From JBBRCE01 sp038205115 (lineage in GTDB: Bacteria; Planctomycetota; Planctomycetia; Pirellulales; JBBRCE01): a stretch of DNA of 64,000 nt. A model generated the notes under the pieces. The model was given only the letters and a program-made list of their open reading frames with translations, searched no databases and was not told the origin of the DNA. Where the stretch lies: contig JBBRCE010000006.1 of the NCBI GenBank assembly GCA_038205115.1, positions 1 to 64,000 on the forward strand, in the 5' to 3' direction. The position numbers and the translations under genes are program-made. Below, piece after piece: positions 36,007 through 45,194 of this stretch; position 1 is the first letter of the stretch, and every line of letters begins with the position of its first letter.

Positions 36007-36060
36007 TCGCTCGTAGCCACGGGTAACGGGAGGCTCGTGCAACGTCAGGCCGCTTCGGAC

Positions 36061-36495
36061 TTAAGGATCTAACTTGACATCGTAGCGTTCTTGGCCTGCT
36101 GCTGGCAAATCCAACTTCAAGTTCCACTCCGCGCGGGCGTCGGCCTGGGCCTTTTTGTCGCCGCCTACGGGCTTGACTTGATCTCGGTTGGCCAACTGAT
36201 CGCCCTTGGGAATCATCCGCTTGATGATAACCTGATGTGGTCCGGCCGACGGCCCTGACGAACGATCAAATTCGTATTGCCCGCCCGAGATTGTCGCATT
36301 GGCCACCGGACCGAGCGTGCCTTTTACCGGCGTGATCGAAATTGTGCCATTGATGGGCTCGCCTTTGCTGTTGGTCACCGTGCCTCTGAGCCCCATCCGC
36401 TGCGGACCACCGCTCGAGCCGCAGCCGGAAATCGAAAGCGCCAGAAAAATCGTGAACGTCCAGCGACAATTGCGAATCAAGGTGTGGTTATCCAT
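36061..36495 (-). CDS. Small lipoprotein, carboxypeptidase-regulatory-like, paired with DUF1559
   Basis: 144-residue lipoprotein. The signal peptide ends with a lipobox (FTIFLALSISGC, Cys at residue 27), followed by GSSGG. The mature part begins with a beta-strand repeat (LRGTVTNSKGEPINGTISIT) like the carboxypeptidase regulatory or Ig-like fold. Planctomycete DUF1559 genes are often preceded by such a lipoprotein. The ATG at 36495 starts at MDNHTLIRNC; the open frame extends to 36597. It is upstream of, and probably co-transcribed with, the DUF1559 gene (54 bp gap). Confidence 0.75.
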   Translation of the reverse strand: MDNHTLIRNCRWTFTIFLALSISGCGSSGGPQRMGLRGTVTNSKGEPINGTISITPVKGTLGPVANATISGGQYEFDRSSGPSAGPHQVIIKRMIPKGDQLANRDQVKPVGGDKKAQADARAEWNLKLDLPAAGQERYDVKLDP

Positions 36496-36758
36496 TTCTG
36501 GCAAAGTCGATCGGCCGCCAATGGGGTCAACTCTCGCAACCTGCTGAATATCTAATGAACGCCGGTCGCTCCGCAAAGTTCCGATCGTGGCCGACATCGG
36601 ATGCGATTTCTTCGTTAAAATTGCGTCAGCATTTTAGCAGCGGCCAGCCGGCGACGCATCGCATTTTCACACAGATCGCTGAAAATCGCCGGGGTTTGCC
36701 GACGGCATGCATAAGGATAAAATCGAGTTTTACCCCCGTAAATGGATCGAGGTCGCAC

Positions 36759-37346
36759 GTGCAGGAACCGTACGCAATAATTTTTGACTGCGATGGCACG
36801 CTGGCGGACACCATGCCGCCGCACTATGAAGCCTGGGTGGCTACCATTGCGCCGCTGGGCGTCAGTTTTTCGGAAGATCGATTTTACGCCATGGGCGGTT
36901 GGCCGTCGCAACAGGTCTCGCAGTGGGTCGTGCAAGAATTCGGTTTGGATGTGGACCCCACCCAACTGACGCACGACAAAGAAGCCTGTTTCGAGCAAAT
37001 GTTGCATCGCGTCCAGGCCGTAGAACCCGTGCTGGCCATCGCGCGGCAAGAGCGTGGCCGTAGGCCGTTGGCCGTCGCCACCGGCGGCATGCGCCGCATT
37101 TGCGAAGGCATTCTCACGCACCTGGGCTGTCTGGATTGGTTCGACGCCGTCGTCTGCTGCGAAGATGTCACGCGACACAAACCGCACCCGGATATTTTTC
37201 TCGAAGCGGCCCGTCGCCTGGGCGTTTCGCCCACGCAGTGCGTGGCTTACGAAGACACCAACCCCGGTATCGAGTCGGCTCGTGGTGCCGGCATGCACGT
37301 CATCGACGTCCGCACGCTGTACACTCCTCGCAGGGTCAGCGGTTAG
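36759..37346 (+). CDS. HAD-family phosphatase, beta-phosphoglucomutase/YqaB-like
   Basis: 195-residue haloacid dehalogenase-like hydrolase. Motif I is FDCDGTLADT with the nucleophile Asp, motif II is VATGG, motif III is KPHPDIFLEAARRLG and motif IV is AYEDTNPGIESARGAGM. The cap is a small helical domain, placing it with beta-phosphoglucomutase and YqaB-type sugar phosphatases. The GTG at 36759 is chosen because GAGG lies seven bases upstream and the HAD motif starts ten residues later. The frame opens at 36555 but that region overlaps the divergent lipoprotein gene. Probable role: dephosphorylation or isomerisation of a sugar phosphate. Confidence 0.85.
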   Translation: MQEPYAIIFDCDGTLADTMPPHYEAWVATIAPLGVSFSEDRFYAMGGWPSQQVSQWVVQEFGLDVDPTQLTHDKEACFEQMLHRVQAVEPVLAIARQERGRRPLAVATGGMRRICEGILTHLGCLDWFDAVVCCEDVTRHKPHPDIFLEAARRLGVSPTQCVAYEDTNPGIESARGAGMHVIDVRTLYTPRRVSG

Positions 37347-37548
37347 CCCAGCGGTAATTGCAATTCACCGCAGACTTCTGAAATTCCGAAACCGCGGCGC
37401 ATGTCGACTAGCGCCTTGCAATCATGCAGGCCGCCCGAACTGCCCAGTCGCGGTATTTTGACTTCCGCATGCTTATTTGTTAGCCTGACAAACGAGGACG
37501 ATCCTGCAGGCAGCCTGTCATCACATCTTTTGTTTCGAGGAGCATCTC

Positions 37549-38205
37549 ATGTTACGCATCGCCCGATTGACACTGATCTGGGGGCTCGCGTTGTTGCTGA
37601 GCGTCGACGCGGCGCTCGCCGGCCGACTTTTTGGCCATTGCCGTCAAGAATGCTGCACACCGTGTGCGCCGCAATGCGTGGAGACGACGAGTTGCTGCCA
37701 AATGGCCTGCGCGCCACAGCCCACTTGCGGTGCATGCCAGGCAGCGCCAACCACGACCACTGTCACTGCGCCTTCGCAGCCGATCAACACACCGCCGGCC
37801 ACGCGCCCGAGCAGCCCCAGCGATCAACCGCCGATACCGCCTATGCCGGGACCGCTCGAAACCAAACCCGTTTTGCCCGCCGATCCGACGCCACCAGACG
37901 TTCAACCAATGCCACCCCAACCGCCAGTTCCGCCCGCGATTCCGAAAAAGAATCCGATTGACGACGATCCATTCGCCCCGGCCAATAAGGCAGTCGAGTC
38001 TGGCCGGATTCGCACTTGGACCGATAACACCGGCGCGTTCCAGGTTCGCGCCGAACTGGTCGAAGTGTTGGACGGCAAAGTTCGCTTGCTGAAAGACAAC
38101 GGCAAGTTCTCGACCGTTCCGACCGAGCGCCTGAGTTCAGATGATGTTGCCTTCATCCGCGCGCAAAGTGCGGTTGCTTCGGCCACGAGACCCGGACAGC
38201 GTTAA
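37549..38205 (+). CDS. Secreted SHD1-domain protein with Cys- and Pro-rich linker
   Basis: 218-residue exported protein. The signal peptide is residues 1-24 (ending ALAG). A Cys-rich segment follows (CRQECCTPCAPQCVE, then CCQMACAPQPTCGACQ), then a Pro-rich disordered linker to about residue 140. The C-terminal ~55 residues form a SLA1 homology domain 1 (SHD1) with RTWTDNTGAFQVRAELVEVL and VRLLKDNGKFSTVPTERLS. SHD1 domains are abundant in planctomycete secreted proteins; their role there is unknown. ATG preceded by GAGGAGC. It lies upstream of the T6SS locus, but no functional link is evident. Confidence 0.8.
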   Translation: MLRIARLTLIWGLALLLSVDAALAGRLFGHCRQECCTPCAPQCVETTSCCQMACAPQPTCGACQAAPTTTTVTAPSQPINTPPATRPSSPSDQPPIPPMPGPLETKPVLPADPTPPDVQPMPPQPPVPPAIPKKNPIDDDPFAPANKAVESGRIRTWTDNTGAFQVRAELVEVLDGKVRLLKDNGKFSTVPTERLSSDDVAFIRAQSAVASATRPGQR

Positions 38206-38432
38206 ACTTTGGCAAGCATCGCTTGCAAACGTAATGCATCCTGTCGTTAAAACCGGCATAGATCGTGTAACCGTCGTCGGTTGGCTAAAGCCGCTGATCG
38301 GCATCTGAAAAGTTCGATAGACCCAAGCATTGGGATTCACAGCGCCCAGCGGATCGCACTCCGCTTGGGCGCCATGATCCGATGACTCCGGTTATTCGTT
38401 TGCGTCGATCTCCCCCAACGCGTAGATGACCT

Positions 38433-41400
38433 GTGCTGAACTTCGGCGAAATTTCGAGCCAGCAGCCAACTTGGGCCAATCCCGAGACGGAAACTCCGTT
38501 TCGGATTGCGCTGATCGGTGATTTCAGCGGTCGCGGCAACCGGGGCGAGCAATCTTCGCCTGGTCAACTGAGTGGCCGCGGGCCAATCGCCATTAACTTC
38601 GATCGTCTGGACGAAGTTCTCGCGGAACTTGCACCGAAGTTGCAGGTGCCCATTGATGGCGGCGCGGTCACCGCCGAATTGTCGTTTGACGAATTGGATT
38701 CGTTTCATCCCGACGCGATCATTCGGCAAGTCGATGAAATCGACGATCGCCGCGACGACCGAGAAGTTGCCACGCTGCTGATGCGGCAATTGCTACATCA
38801 CCCCGACTACAAAGCCCTGGAAGCCGCCTGGCGCGGTGCGGAATGGCTGCTGCGGCGAACGGACAAAATCAAAACCATCGAAGTCGTGCTGTTTGATCTG
38901 ACAGCGACAGAATTTGCCGCTGACTTGACCAGCGGCGACGACCTGAGCGCAACGCAAATCTACGGTTGGCTCGTTAAGCAACCGGCCGACAAATCGATAC
39001 CGCTGCCCTGGGCCGCGCTGACGGTGCTCTATCCGGAATTTGGTCTTAGCACGGAAACGGCACAGCTTTTTGGTCGGGCAGCACGCATTGCAGCCGTTGC
39101 CGGCGCGCCGCTACTCGCCGGCGTGTCCGCGGAAATCCTAACGGCAGAATTCGAACTCAGCGGAGAACTCAAAACCGACTGGCAAGAGCTGCGCGACCTG
39201 CCGGCCGCCACCTACTTAGGACTTGCCACGCCCGGCTTTTTGCTGCGACCGCCGTTCGGCGCGAATTATCGCTCAGTCGAAGCATTCGATTTCGAAGAAT
39301 CCAGCGGGGCAAATGACGAGTATCTCTGGGGCAGTCCGGCCTTAGCGCTGGCCGCGCTGTTAGCGCAAAACTTCACTGCGCAAGGCTGGGACTTTCGACC
39401 CCGCACCAGCCGCCTGCAATTGGATGGCATGCCGATCCACGCAGCCCGCGATGCGGACGGCGACGAAGTTGGCATCACCACTGAGGTGCGATTCGCCTCG
39501 TCGGTGGCCCAAACAGTTGTGGATGTCGGCGTGATGCCGGTGCTGGCCATTCGCGGACGCGACGCCATCGAGTTGGGCCGCATTCGCCCGCTCTTGGCCG
39601 ATGGCGAAGATTTGGCCGGTCCGTGGCAGCAAGCTGCCGGCGTCGCCGCTCCGCTGTCCGCGCCGCGTTACGGCATGGCGGTCAACACCACCGGCGGCGC
39701 AGTGACTTCGCCCGGCAAGCAGCGCAGCGAAGGCGCGTATCAAACGGCCGAAAAGCGGTCCACGCAGCCCGCGGCCGCCAGCGACGAAAATCCGGCGGAC
39801 GAAAACGATTCCGGTCAGGCCAGCGACGGTGCGGCGACCACGGACGACGACAACCCGTTTTCCAGCCCAACGGCAGATGCGCCGACCGACCCGACGGCCG
39901 CGGACGACGAATTCGCGGCGCTGATGGCCAGTCTTGATGCACCGGCTGCGCCGAGTGCCGATGATTCTGCCGATTCTACCGCGGACGATGAATTAGCCGC
40001 GCTGATGGCCAGCATGGATGAACCGGTGCCCACCGAGGAATCGCCCACGCCGCCCGCAGGCGAAAGCTCGGCAGATGACGATTTAGCCGCGCTAATGGCC
40101 AGCATGGATGAACCGGTGCCCGCCGAGGAAGCGCCCACGCCGCACGCAGGCGAAAGCTCGGCAGATGACGATTTAGCCGCGCTAATGGCCAGCATGGAAA
40201 CTTCGGACGTCCGTTCGAGCCAGTCTGCCGTTGAAGCGCCTGCGTCATCAACCGACGATGACGATTTGGCCGCGCTGATGGCCAGCATGGATGAACCGGC
40301 GACCACCGAGGAAGCGCCCACGCCGCCCGCTGGCGAAAGCTCGGCAGATGACGATTTGGCCGCGCTAATGGCCAGCATGGAAACTTCGGACGTCAGTTCG
40401 AGCCGGTCCGCCGACGAAGCGTCCGCACCCTCAACCGACGATGACGATTTAGCCGCGCTAATGGCCAGCTTGGATTCGGGCGATCCGGGCGACACGAGCC
40501 AAACATTGGTAGCTGCCCCAGATGCCGTGTCATCGCAGTCGCGATCAGAAATCAGCCCAGACGAGCCTGAGCCCGAGTCCGAAACAACGCCTGAACCGGT
40601 TGTTCGGCCCGTCGAGCAATTCCGCTCGCCCCCAATACAGACCACTGCCCCGGCAGACGACGTCGAATTCACGAATGACGGAAACGAGCGAATCAGTATG
40701 GCTACCGACGCAATCGACATCGACCAGGCAATCGCTGACGCCGATCAAGCCACAAAATACGGTCAGCCCGGCAGCGGTTCGCCGGCACTGATTGATTTCC
40801 GTTCGTTGCTGCAGCCTATTTCCGCCGACGAACCGGCCGGCGGCTCGGTGCCTTTTGGCGCGCGTGAGAACCTTGAGTTGTGGCGCAAAGACATCAATCC
40901 GGATGATTTTCCGGCCGACGATCCAACCCGACCGGCCGACCAGGTCAGCGCGGATTGGTCGGCGATCGTCGATTTAACGCAGGAGGTTTTGCGCAACGAT
41001 TCCAAAAACCTGCAGATTGCCGCGAGATTGCTGGAAGGCCTCTCGCAGAAGTTCGGTTTCGCCGGCCTGCGCGACGGCCTGCATCTGATGCGGCTGATGC
41101 TCGATGTTTGTTGGGATCGCATCGATCCGCCGCTGGAAGACGACGACCTGGAAGTTCGCGCCGGTCCCTTCAACTGGCTCGACGATCCCGATCGCGGCGC
41201 TTGTTTCCCGCATACCGTCCGCAACATGCCGGTGCTGAAATATGGCGACCTCAGTTTTGGCACTGGCACATTTGGCGCCGCCGACAAAGGCACGATCGAC
41301 CGCACCGTCGCCGACGTTTCGCGCGAAGCTTGCCAGATCATGGTCGAAAACCTGACGCAATGTCAGTTGGAAGTTCAAGCCTTGATTCAGTCGCTAGCTG

Positions 41401-41810
41401 CCAAGCTTGGGCGCGAGGCGCCGGGCTTCACCGCGCTGCGTCCGGCCATCAACGAAGCGGCCGCGCTGGCCAAGCAAATTCTGGCGCGGAAGCCGGCCAG
41501 CGATTCGGCCAATGAGTCAGGCGAATCGGCGGGCGACGCTAACGGCGCGGCCGGCGAAGGCGGCGAGCGGGTTGTCTACCGCCAGGCTCGGATGAACACC
41601 CGCGAAGACATTTACAAACAGCTTCGCGAGGCGGCCGAAGCCCTGACCAAACTTGAGCCGCACAGCCCCGTGCCGTTTTTGATCTATCGCGCGGTCGACT
41701 TCGGCTCGATGCCATTCCCGCAACTCATGGCCGCCTTGATTCGCGACGTCAACGTGCTGTCCGAGATGAACCGCGAACTCGGTATCAAACCGCCCGACGA
41801 TCAAATGTAG
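38433..41810 (+). CDS. TssB/TssC-like to TssA fusion protein of a type VI secretion system
   Basis: 1125-residue protein with a composite architecture. Residues 23-105 resemble TssB (FRIALIGDFSGRG, PIAINFDRLDEVLAELAPKL). Residues ~107-395 resemble TssC (LLHHPDYKALEAAWRGAEWL, then DLPAATYLGLATPGFLLRPP and DEYLWGSPALALA). TssC's C-terminal sheath-locking end is absent. Residues 490-682 hold seven acidic repeats (DDLAALMASM core). From residue 756 comes a full TssA/ImpA-N module (DFRSLLQPISADEPAGGS, then RLLEGLSQKFGFAGLRDGLH, FNWLDDPDRG). TssA coordinates sheath assembly at its distal end, so a sheath-like head on TssA may act as a cap or priming element. It starts at a GTG with a weak ribosome binding site and heads the T6SS operon. 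Confidence 0.75.
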   Translation: MLNFGEISSQQPTWANPETETPFRIALIGDFSGRGNRGEQSSPGQLSGRGPIAINFDRLDEVLAELAPKLQVPIDGGAVTAELSFDELDSFHPDAIIRQVDEIDDRRDDREVATLLMRQLLHHPDYKALEAAWRGAEWLLRRTDKIKTIEVVLFDLTATEFAADLTSGDDLSATQIYGWLVKQPADKSIPLPWAALTVLYPEFGLSTETAQLFGRAARIAAVAGAPLLAGVSAEILTAEFELSGELKTDWQELRDLPAATYLGLATPGFLLRPPFGANYRSVEAFDFEESSGANDEYLWGSPALALAALLAQNFTAQGWDFRPRTSRLQLDGMPIHAARDADGDEVGITTEVRFASSVAQTVVDVGVMPVLAIRGRDAIELGRIRPLLADGEDLAGPWQQAAGVAAPLSAPRYGMAVNTTGGAVTSPGKQRSEGAYQTAEKRSTQPAAASDENPADENDSGQASDGAATTDDDNPFSSPTADAPTDPTAADDEFAALMASLDAPAAPSADDSADSTADDELAALMASMDEPVPTEESPTPPAGESSADDDLAALMASMDEPVPAEEAPTPHAGESSADDDLAALMASMETSDVRSSQSAVEAPASSTDDDDLAALMASMDEPATTEEAPTPPAGESSADDDLAALMASMETSDVSSSRSADEASAPSTDDDDLAALMASLDSGDPGDTSQTLVAAPDAVSSQSRSEISPDEPEPESETTPEPVVRPVEQFRSPPIQTTAPADDVEFTNDGNERISMATDAIDIDQAIADADQATKYGQPGSGSPALIDFRSLLQPISADEPAGGSVPFGARENLELWRKDINPDDFPADDPTRPADQVSADWSAIVDLTQEVLRNDSKNLQIAARLLEGLSQKFGFAGLRDGLHLMRLMLDVCWDRIDPPLEDDDLEVRAGPFNWLDDPDRGACFPHTVRNMPVLKYGDLSFGTGTFGAADKGTIDRTVADVSREACQIMVENLTQCQLEVQALIQSLAAKLGREAPGFTALRPAINEAAALAKQILARKPASDSANESGESAGDANGAAGEGGERVVYRQARMNTREDIYKQLREAAEALTKLEPHSPVPFLIYRAVDFGSMPFPQLMAALIRDVNVLSEMNRELGIKPPDDQM
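39903..40476 (+). repeat. Seven-copy ~90-bp coding repeat in the TssA fusion linker
   Basis: Seven copies of a D-D-x-L/F-A-A-L-M-A-S-M/L core occur at roughly 30-residue spacing (core starts near 39903, 39981, 40071, 40161, 40254, 40344 and 40437). Spacers between them are Ser/Glu/Pro-rich (EPVPTEESPTPPAGESS type). Parts are nearly identical in DNA, suggesting recent tandem expansion. All copies keep the reading frame. Confidence 0.85.
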
Positions 41811-41909
41811 CCGTCATCCTCTTGCGAAACGCGCCGGATTCGCCAAGAATCAGTGGCGGACTAGCACGCCGGCAACCGCCGGTTCGACAATCACGCCAGA
41901 GGAATGACC

Positions 41910-42716
41910 ATGGACGCTGCTGAACTTTACAAATCGGGCGACCTGCCAGCCGCCATCGACGCGCAGATTGCCGTGGTGAAGTCGCAGCCGGCCGATCAAA
42001 AAAAACGGCTATTCCTGTTTGAATTGTTCGCGTTTGCCGGCGAAATCGATCGGGCCCGCAAGCAGATCGACGTCTTGAATTTTTCCGAAATGGAATTGCA
42101 GGCGGCGGCCGTCGACTACCGCAAATGCTTGGAGTCCGAGACCGCCCGTCGCAGCCTGTTTAGCGACGGCGTCTCTCCCAAATTTCTGACCGAAGCGCCA
42201 GAACACGTCCGCCTGCGGCTGCAAGCCGTCAACTGCTTGCGTGAACAGCACTGGGCCGAAGCGAGCGAACTGCTCGGCCAGGCCGCGGAACTCATGCCTG
42301 AGCTAACCGGCCAATTTGGCGGCCAACCCTTTGCTGGTTTCTGCGATTGCGACGATTTGCTCGGCGGCGTGCTAGAAGTCTTCGCGCAGGGCAATTATTT
42401 CTGGGTGCCGCTGGAGATGATCGACCTGATCTCGATCAGCCCGCCAAAATATCCCCGCGATTTACTGTGGGTGCCGGCGCGGCTGGAAACCACGGCCGGC
42501 GAATCCGGTCAGGTTTTCCTGCCATCGCTGTATCCCGGTTCGCACGCGCATACCGATCCCTTGGTCAAGCTCGGTCGGGCCACGGATTGGGAAAGTCAAC
42601 CGGACGGACCCGTGCAGGGCAAGGGCCTCAAAATGTATTTGCTGGGCGACGACTCGCATTCAATTCTCGATTGGCGGCAGTTACAGCTCGATCAAAAAGC
42701 GCCGCCGGCCGAATAA
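41910..42716 (+). CDS. tagJ: TagJ/ImpE family T6SS accessory protein
   Basis: 268-residue protein with the ImpE/TagJ pattern: an N-terminal helical part (LYKSGDLPAAIDAQIAVVKS) and the C-terminal conserved region (GNYFWVPLEMIDLISISPPK, PRDLLWVPARLE, VFLPSLYPGSHAH, LKLGRATDWES). TagJ binds TssB and ClpV in other systems and helps sheath disassembly. The ATG at 41910 is chosen because AGAGGA sits six bases upstream; an ATG at 41904 lies two codons earlier. It is 99 bp downstream of the fusion gene. Confidence 0.88.
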   Translation: MDAAELYKSGDLPAAIDAQIAVVKSQPADQKKRLFLFELFAFAGEIDRARKQIDVLNFSEMELQAAAVDYRKCLESETARRSLFSDGVSPKFLTEAPEHVRLRLQAVNCLREQHWAEASELLGQAAELMPELTGQFGGQPFAGFCDCDDLLGGVLEVFAQGNYFWVPLEMIDLISISPPKYPRDLLWVPARLETTAGESGQVFLPSLYPGSHAHTDPLVKLGRATDWESQPDGPVQGKGLKMYLLGDDSHSILDWRQLQLDQKAPPAE

Positions 42717-42746
42717 CGCCCATCGCTGCGGAAAGGAGTCGTTTTG

Positions 42747-43232
42747 ATGGCCAAAGTCGATCTTTCGCAGGCGCTGGTGCCGTCGGTCCTGGACCGGTTA
42801 ATGGACCCTGATTCATCCGGCACTGTCGCCCGTCGGGGCTACAGTATCGAGCAGATCGTCAACGCTGTCCGCCGCGATCTGGAAGAAATTCTCAACACGC
42901 GTCGCGGCGTGACGGAAATTCCTGCCGAATTTCCGGAATTGAAGGTTTCGCCCATCAATTTCGGCCTGCCGGATTTTGGTTCAATTGCCACCAGCACCCG
43001 CGCGCAACACGAAGACGTCGGCCGACTGATGGAAGAGGCGGTCGAACGGTTCGAACCGCGATTGCGTAATGTTCGCGTCGCGCTGATTGAAACGTCCGAC
43101 GGCAAAGACACCACGCTCCGTTTTCAGATCGAAGCCCGTTTGCGAATGGACCCGTATCCCGATGTGTCGTTTGAAACCGTGCTGGAATTGACCACTGGCT
43201 GCACGTCGATCACGGCGGCCAAGAGCGGCTAA
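42747..43232 (+). CDS. tssE: TssE, T6SS baseplate wedge protein (gp25-like)
   Basis: 161-residue gp25-like lysozyme-fold baseplate protein. Segments match TssE: SVLDRLMDP, the YSIEQIVNAVRRDLEEILNT helix, FPELKVSPINFGLPDFGSIA, and a C-terminal strand (RFQIEARLRMDPYPDVSFET). The ATG at 42747 has AAAGGAG eight bases upstream; a TTG at 42744 is alternative. TssE links the baseplate to the first sheath ring. It is 30 bp after tagJ and part of the same operon. Confidence 0.92.
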   Translation: MAKVDLSQALVPSVLDRLMDPDSSGTVARRGYSIEQIVNAVRRDLEEILNTRRGVTEIPAEFPELKVSPINFGLPDFGSIATSTRAQHEDVGRLMEEAVERFEPRLRNVRVALIETSDGKDTTLRFQIEARLRMDPYPDVSFETVLELTTGCTSITAAKSG

Positions 43233-43325
43233 CGCGCGATGCGCACCCGTCGCCCCGGTACAACGGACGCGGAATCGATTTGCTGACATTGCAGGCCTTC
43301 GCCGAAAATAATAGCTTAGTGGCTT

Positions 43326-45194
43326 ATGAGCGAAGACATTTATCCCTATTACGAACGCGAACTGGTGTTCATTCGCCAGCTTTCGCAAGAGTTTGCCCAG
43401 CGGTATCCGGCCGCGGCGGGCCGTTTGCTGCTACAGCCAAACTCCAGTGGCGATCCTCACGTCGAGCGATTGATCGAGTCGTTTGCGCTGTTGGCCGGTC
43501 GCATCCATCACAAACTCGACGACGAATTTCCCGAGTTGACGGACTCCCTGCTCGGCGTGCTCTATCCGCATTTTCTCGCGCCTATTCCGTCGATGTCCGT
43601 GGTGCAGTTCGTGCTCGATCCTTCGCGAGATCAACTGCCCAATGGCTTCACGATTCCGCGGCACAGTCGGTTGCGTACCGCGCCCATTAACAATTTGCCC
43701 TGCCGGTTTCGCACCGCGTATCCGGTTGAACTCTGGCCGGTGACTTTGACCAGCGCCAGTTTGCAATCCCCGCCGTTTCCTCGCGATTTCGATCCCCCGC
43801 GACGCACGGCCAGCGCGCTGCGGCTGCAGTTCGAATGTCAGTCGCAACTCACGTTCTCTAAACTTACGCTGGAGCAATTACGGTTCTACTTGTTCGGCGA
43901 AGGGCATGTGACGTCCGGACTTTACGAGTTGATTTTTAACGACGCGACGCAAATCATGTTTCGCTCGCTGGACGACGCACCGGCGCAGGCCGCCCGGCCG
44001 ATGATTCGGATCGCGCCCGACCAATGTATCAAGCAAGTCGGCTTTTCAGCCGACGAGGGCTTGCTGCCCTATCCGCCACGGAGTTTTCCGGGATATCGCC
44101 TGCTCAGCGAATATTTCACGCTGCGCGAAAAATTCTCGTTCTTCGATCTGGGCTGTTGGCAACGCGTGGCCGAAGCTGGCTACGGCAAAAAGCTGGAAGT
44201 GATCATCTTTTTGAGCAAGGCCAACAAACGCTTGGAAGAATGGGTCGACGCCAACACCTTCCGCACCGGCTGCACCCCGATTGTCAATTTGTTCGAGCAG
44301 GTCGCCGAGCCCGTGGCGCTCACCCAGCGCAAGCACGAATACCGCGTGATTCCCGATGTCTCGCAACCGCTGGGCATGGAAGTCTATTCGGTCGATAGCG
44401 TCACCAGCACGGACCCTACTACCTCGGTCACGAAAAGTTTTCAGCCTTTTTACTCGTTTGGACATCGCCGTCGCCGCGAAGAAAACCAGGCGTTTTGGTA
44501 CGGATCGCGGCGGCCAACCACCATCGAAAACGATCGCGGCAACGAGCTGTATTTGAATCTGGTTGATGCCAGCTTCTTGCCCTCGCTGCCGGCCGAGTCG
44601 ACGCTGGTTGTCCGCACCACCTGCACCAACCGCGATCTGCCGACGCAACTCCAGCTCGCCGGCGAACGACTGTTCTTCGAACTGGAAGGCGCCGCGCCAT
44701 TGGCCGGAATTCGCTGCCTGCGCACGCCCACCACGCCATTGCGCCCGCCGCATCGCCGTGGACGATATTGGTCGCTGCTCTCGCACTTGTCGCTCAACTA
44801 CCTGTCACTTTCCGACCCGGAACAAGGTCGCGCGGCGCTGCAAGAAATTCTGCGGCTGTACGATTTTTCGGACCCTAAAGCCGGTCAGCAGCAGTTGGCG
44901 GAAGTCACCCGGCAAATCATCGATGGCATCACCGGTCTGGCCACGCGGCGGATCGTCGGACGCACGCGCGCGGACGCCGGCGGAGGATTCTGCCGCGGGA
45001 TTGAAGTGACCATCGAATTCGACGAACAAAAATACACCGGCGTCGGCATGTATCAATTTGCCTGCGTGCTCGATCACTTTCTCGGCCTGTACGCCTCGAT
45101 CAATTCCTTTACCCAGTTGGTCGGCAAAACCTCGCAAAGCGAAAGCTCCTTCAAACGATGGCCACTCAGGGCGGGCGACCAACCACTACTATAG
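43326..45194 (+). CDS. tssF: TssF, T6SS baseplate protein
   Basis: 622-residue TssF/VasA homologue. It starts with YPYYERELVFIRQLSQEFAQ and carries RYPAAAGRLLLQPNSSGDPH, VERLIESFALLAGRIHHKLD, and FPELTDSLLGVLYPHFLAPI, all close to the family consensus. Length is normal for TssF. It forms the baseplate wedge with TssG and TssE. The stop overlaps the start of tssG by 37 bp, indicating coupled translation. Confidence 0.93.
   Translation: MSEDIYPYYERELVFIRQLSQEFAQRYPAAAGRLLLQPNSSGDPHVERLIESFALLAGRIHHKLDDEFPELTDSLLGVLYPHFLAPIPSMSVVQFVLDPSRDQLPNGFTIPRHSRLRTAPINNLPCRFRTAYPVELWPVTLTSASLQSPPFPRDFDPPRRTASALRLQFECQSQLTFSKLTLEQLRFYLFGEGHVTSGLYELIFNDATQIMFRSLDDAPAQAARPMIRIAPDQCIKQVGFSADEGLLPYPPRSFPGYRLLSEYFTLREKFSFFDLGCWQRVAEAGYGKKLEVIIFLSKANKRLEEWVDANTFRTGCTPIVNLFEQVAEPVALTQRKHEYRVIPDVSQPLGMEVYSVDSVTSTDPTTSVTKSFQPFYSFGHRRRREENQAFWYGSRRPTTIENDRGNELYLNLVDASFLPSLPAESTLVVRTTCTNRDLPTQLQLAGERLFFELEGAAPLAGIRCLRTPTTPLRPPHRRGRYWSLLSHLSLNYLSLSDPEQGRAALQEILRLYDFSDPKAGQQQLAEVTRQIIDGITGLATRRIVGRTRADAGGGFCRGIEVTIEFDEQKYTGVGMYQFACVLDHFLGLYASINSFTQLVGKTSQSESSFKRWPLRAGDQPLL

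Noticed and set aside
39903..40476. CRISPR-like periodic repeats
   Set aside because: The period is a coding repeat in frame within the TssA fusion; there are no unique spacers of constant length and no cas genes.
39815..40720. 301-codon Ser/Ala-rich minus-strand frame opposite the fusion linker
   Set aside because: It is simply the complement of the seven-copy repeat; repeats keep antisense frames open.
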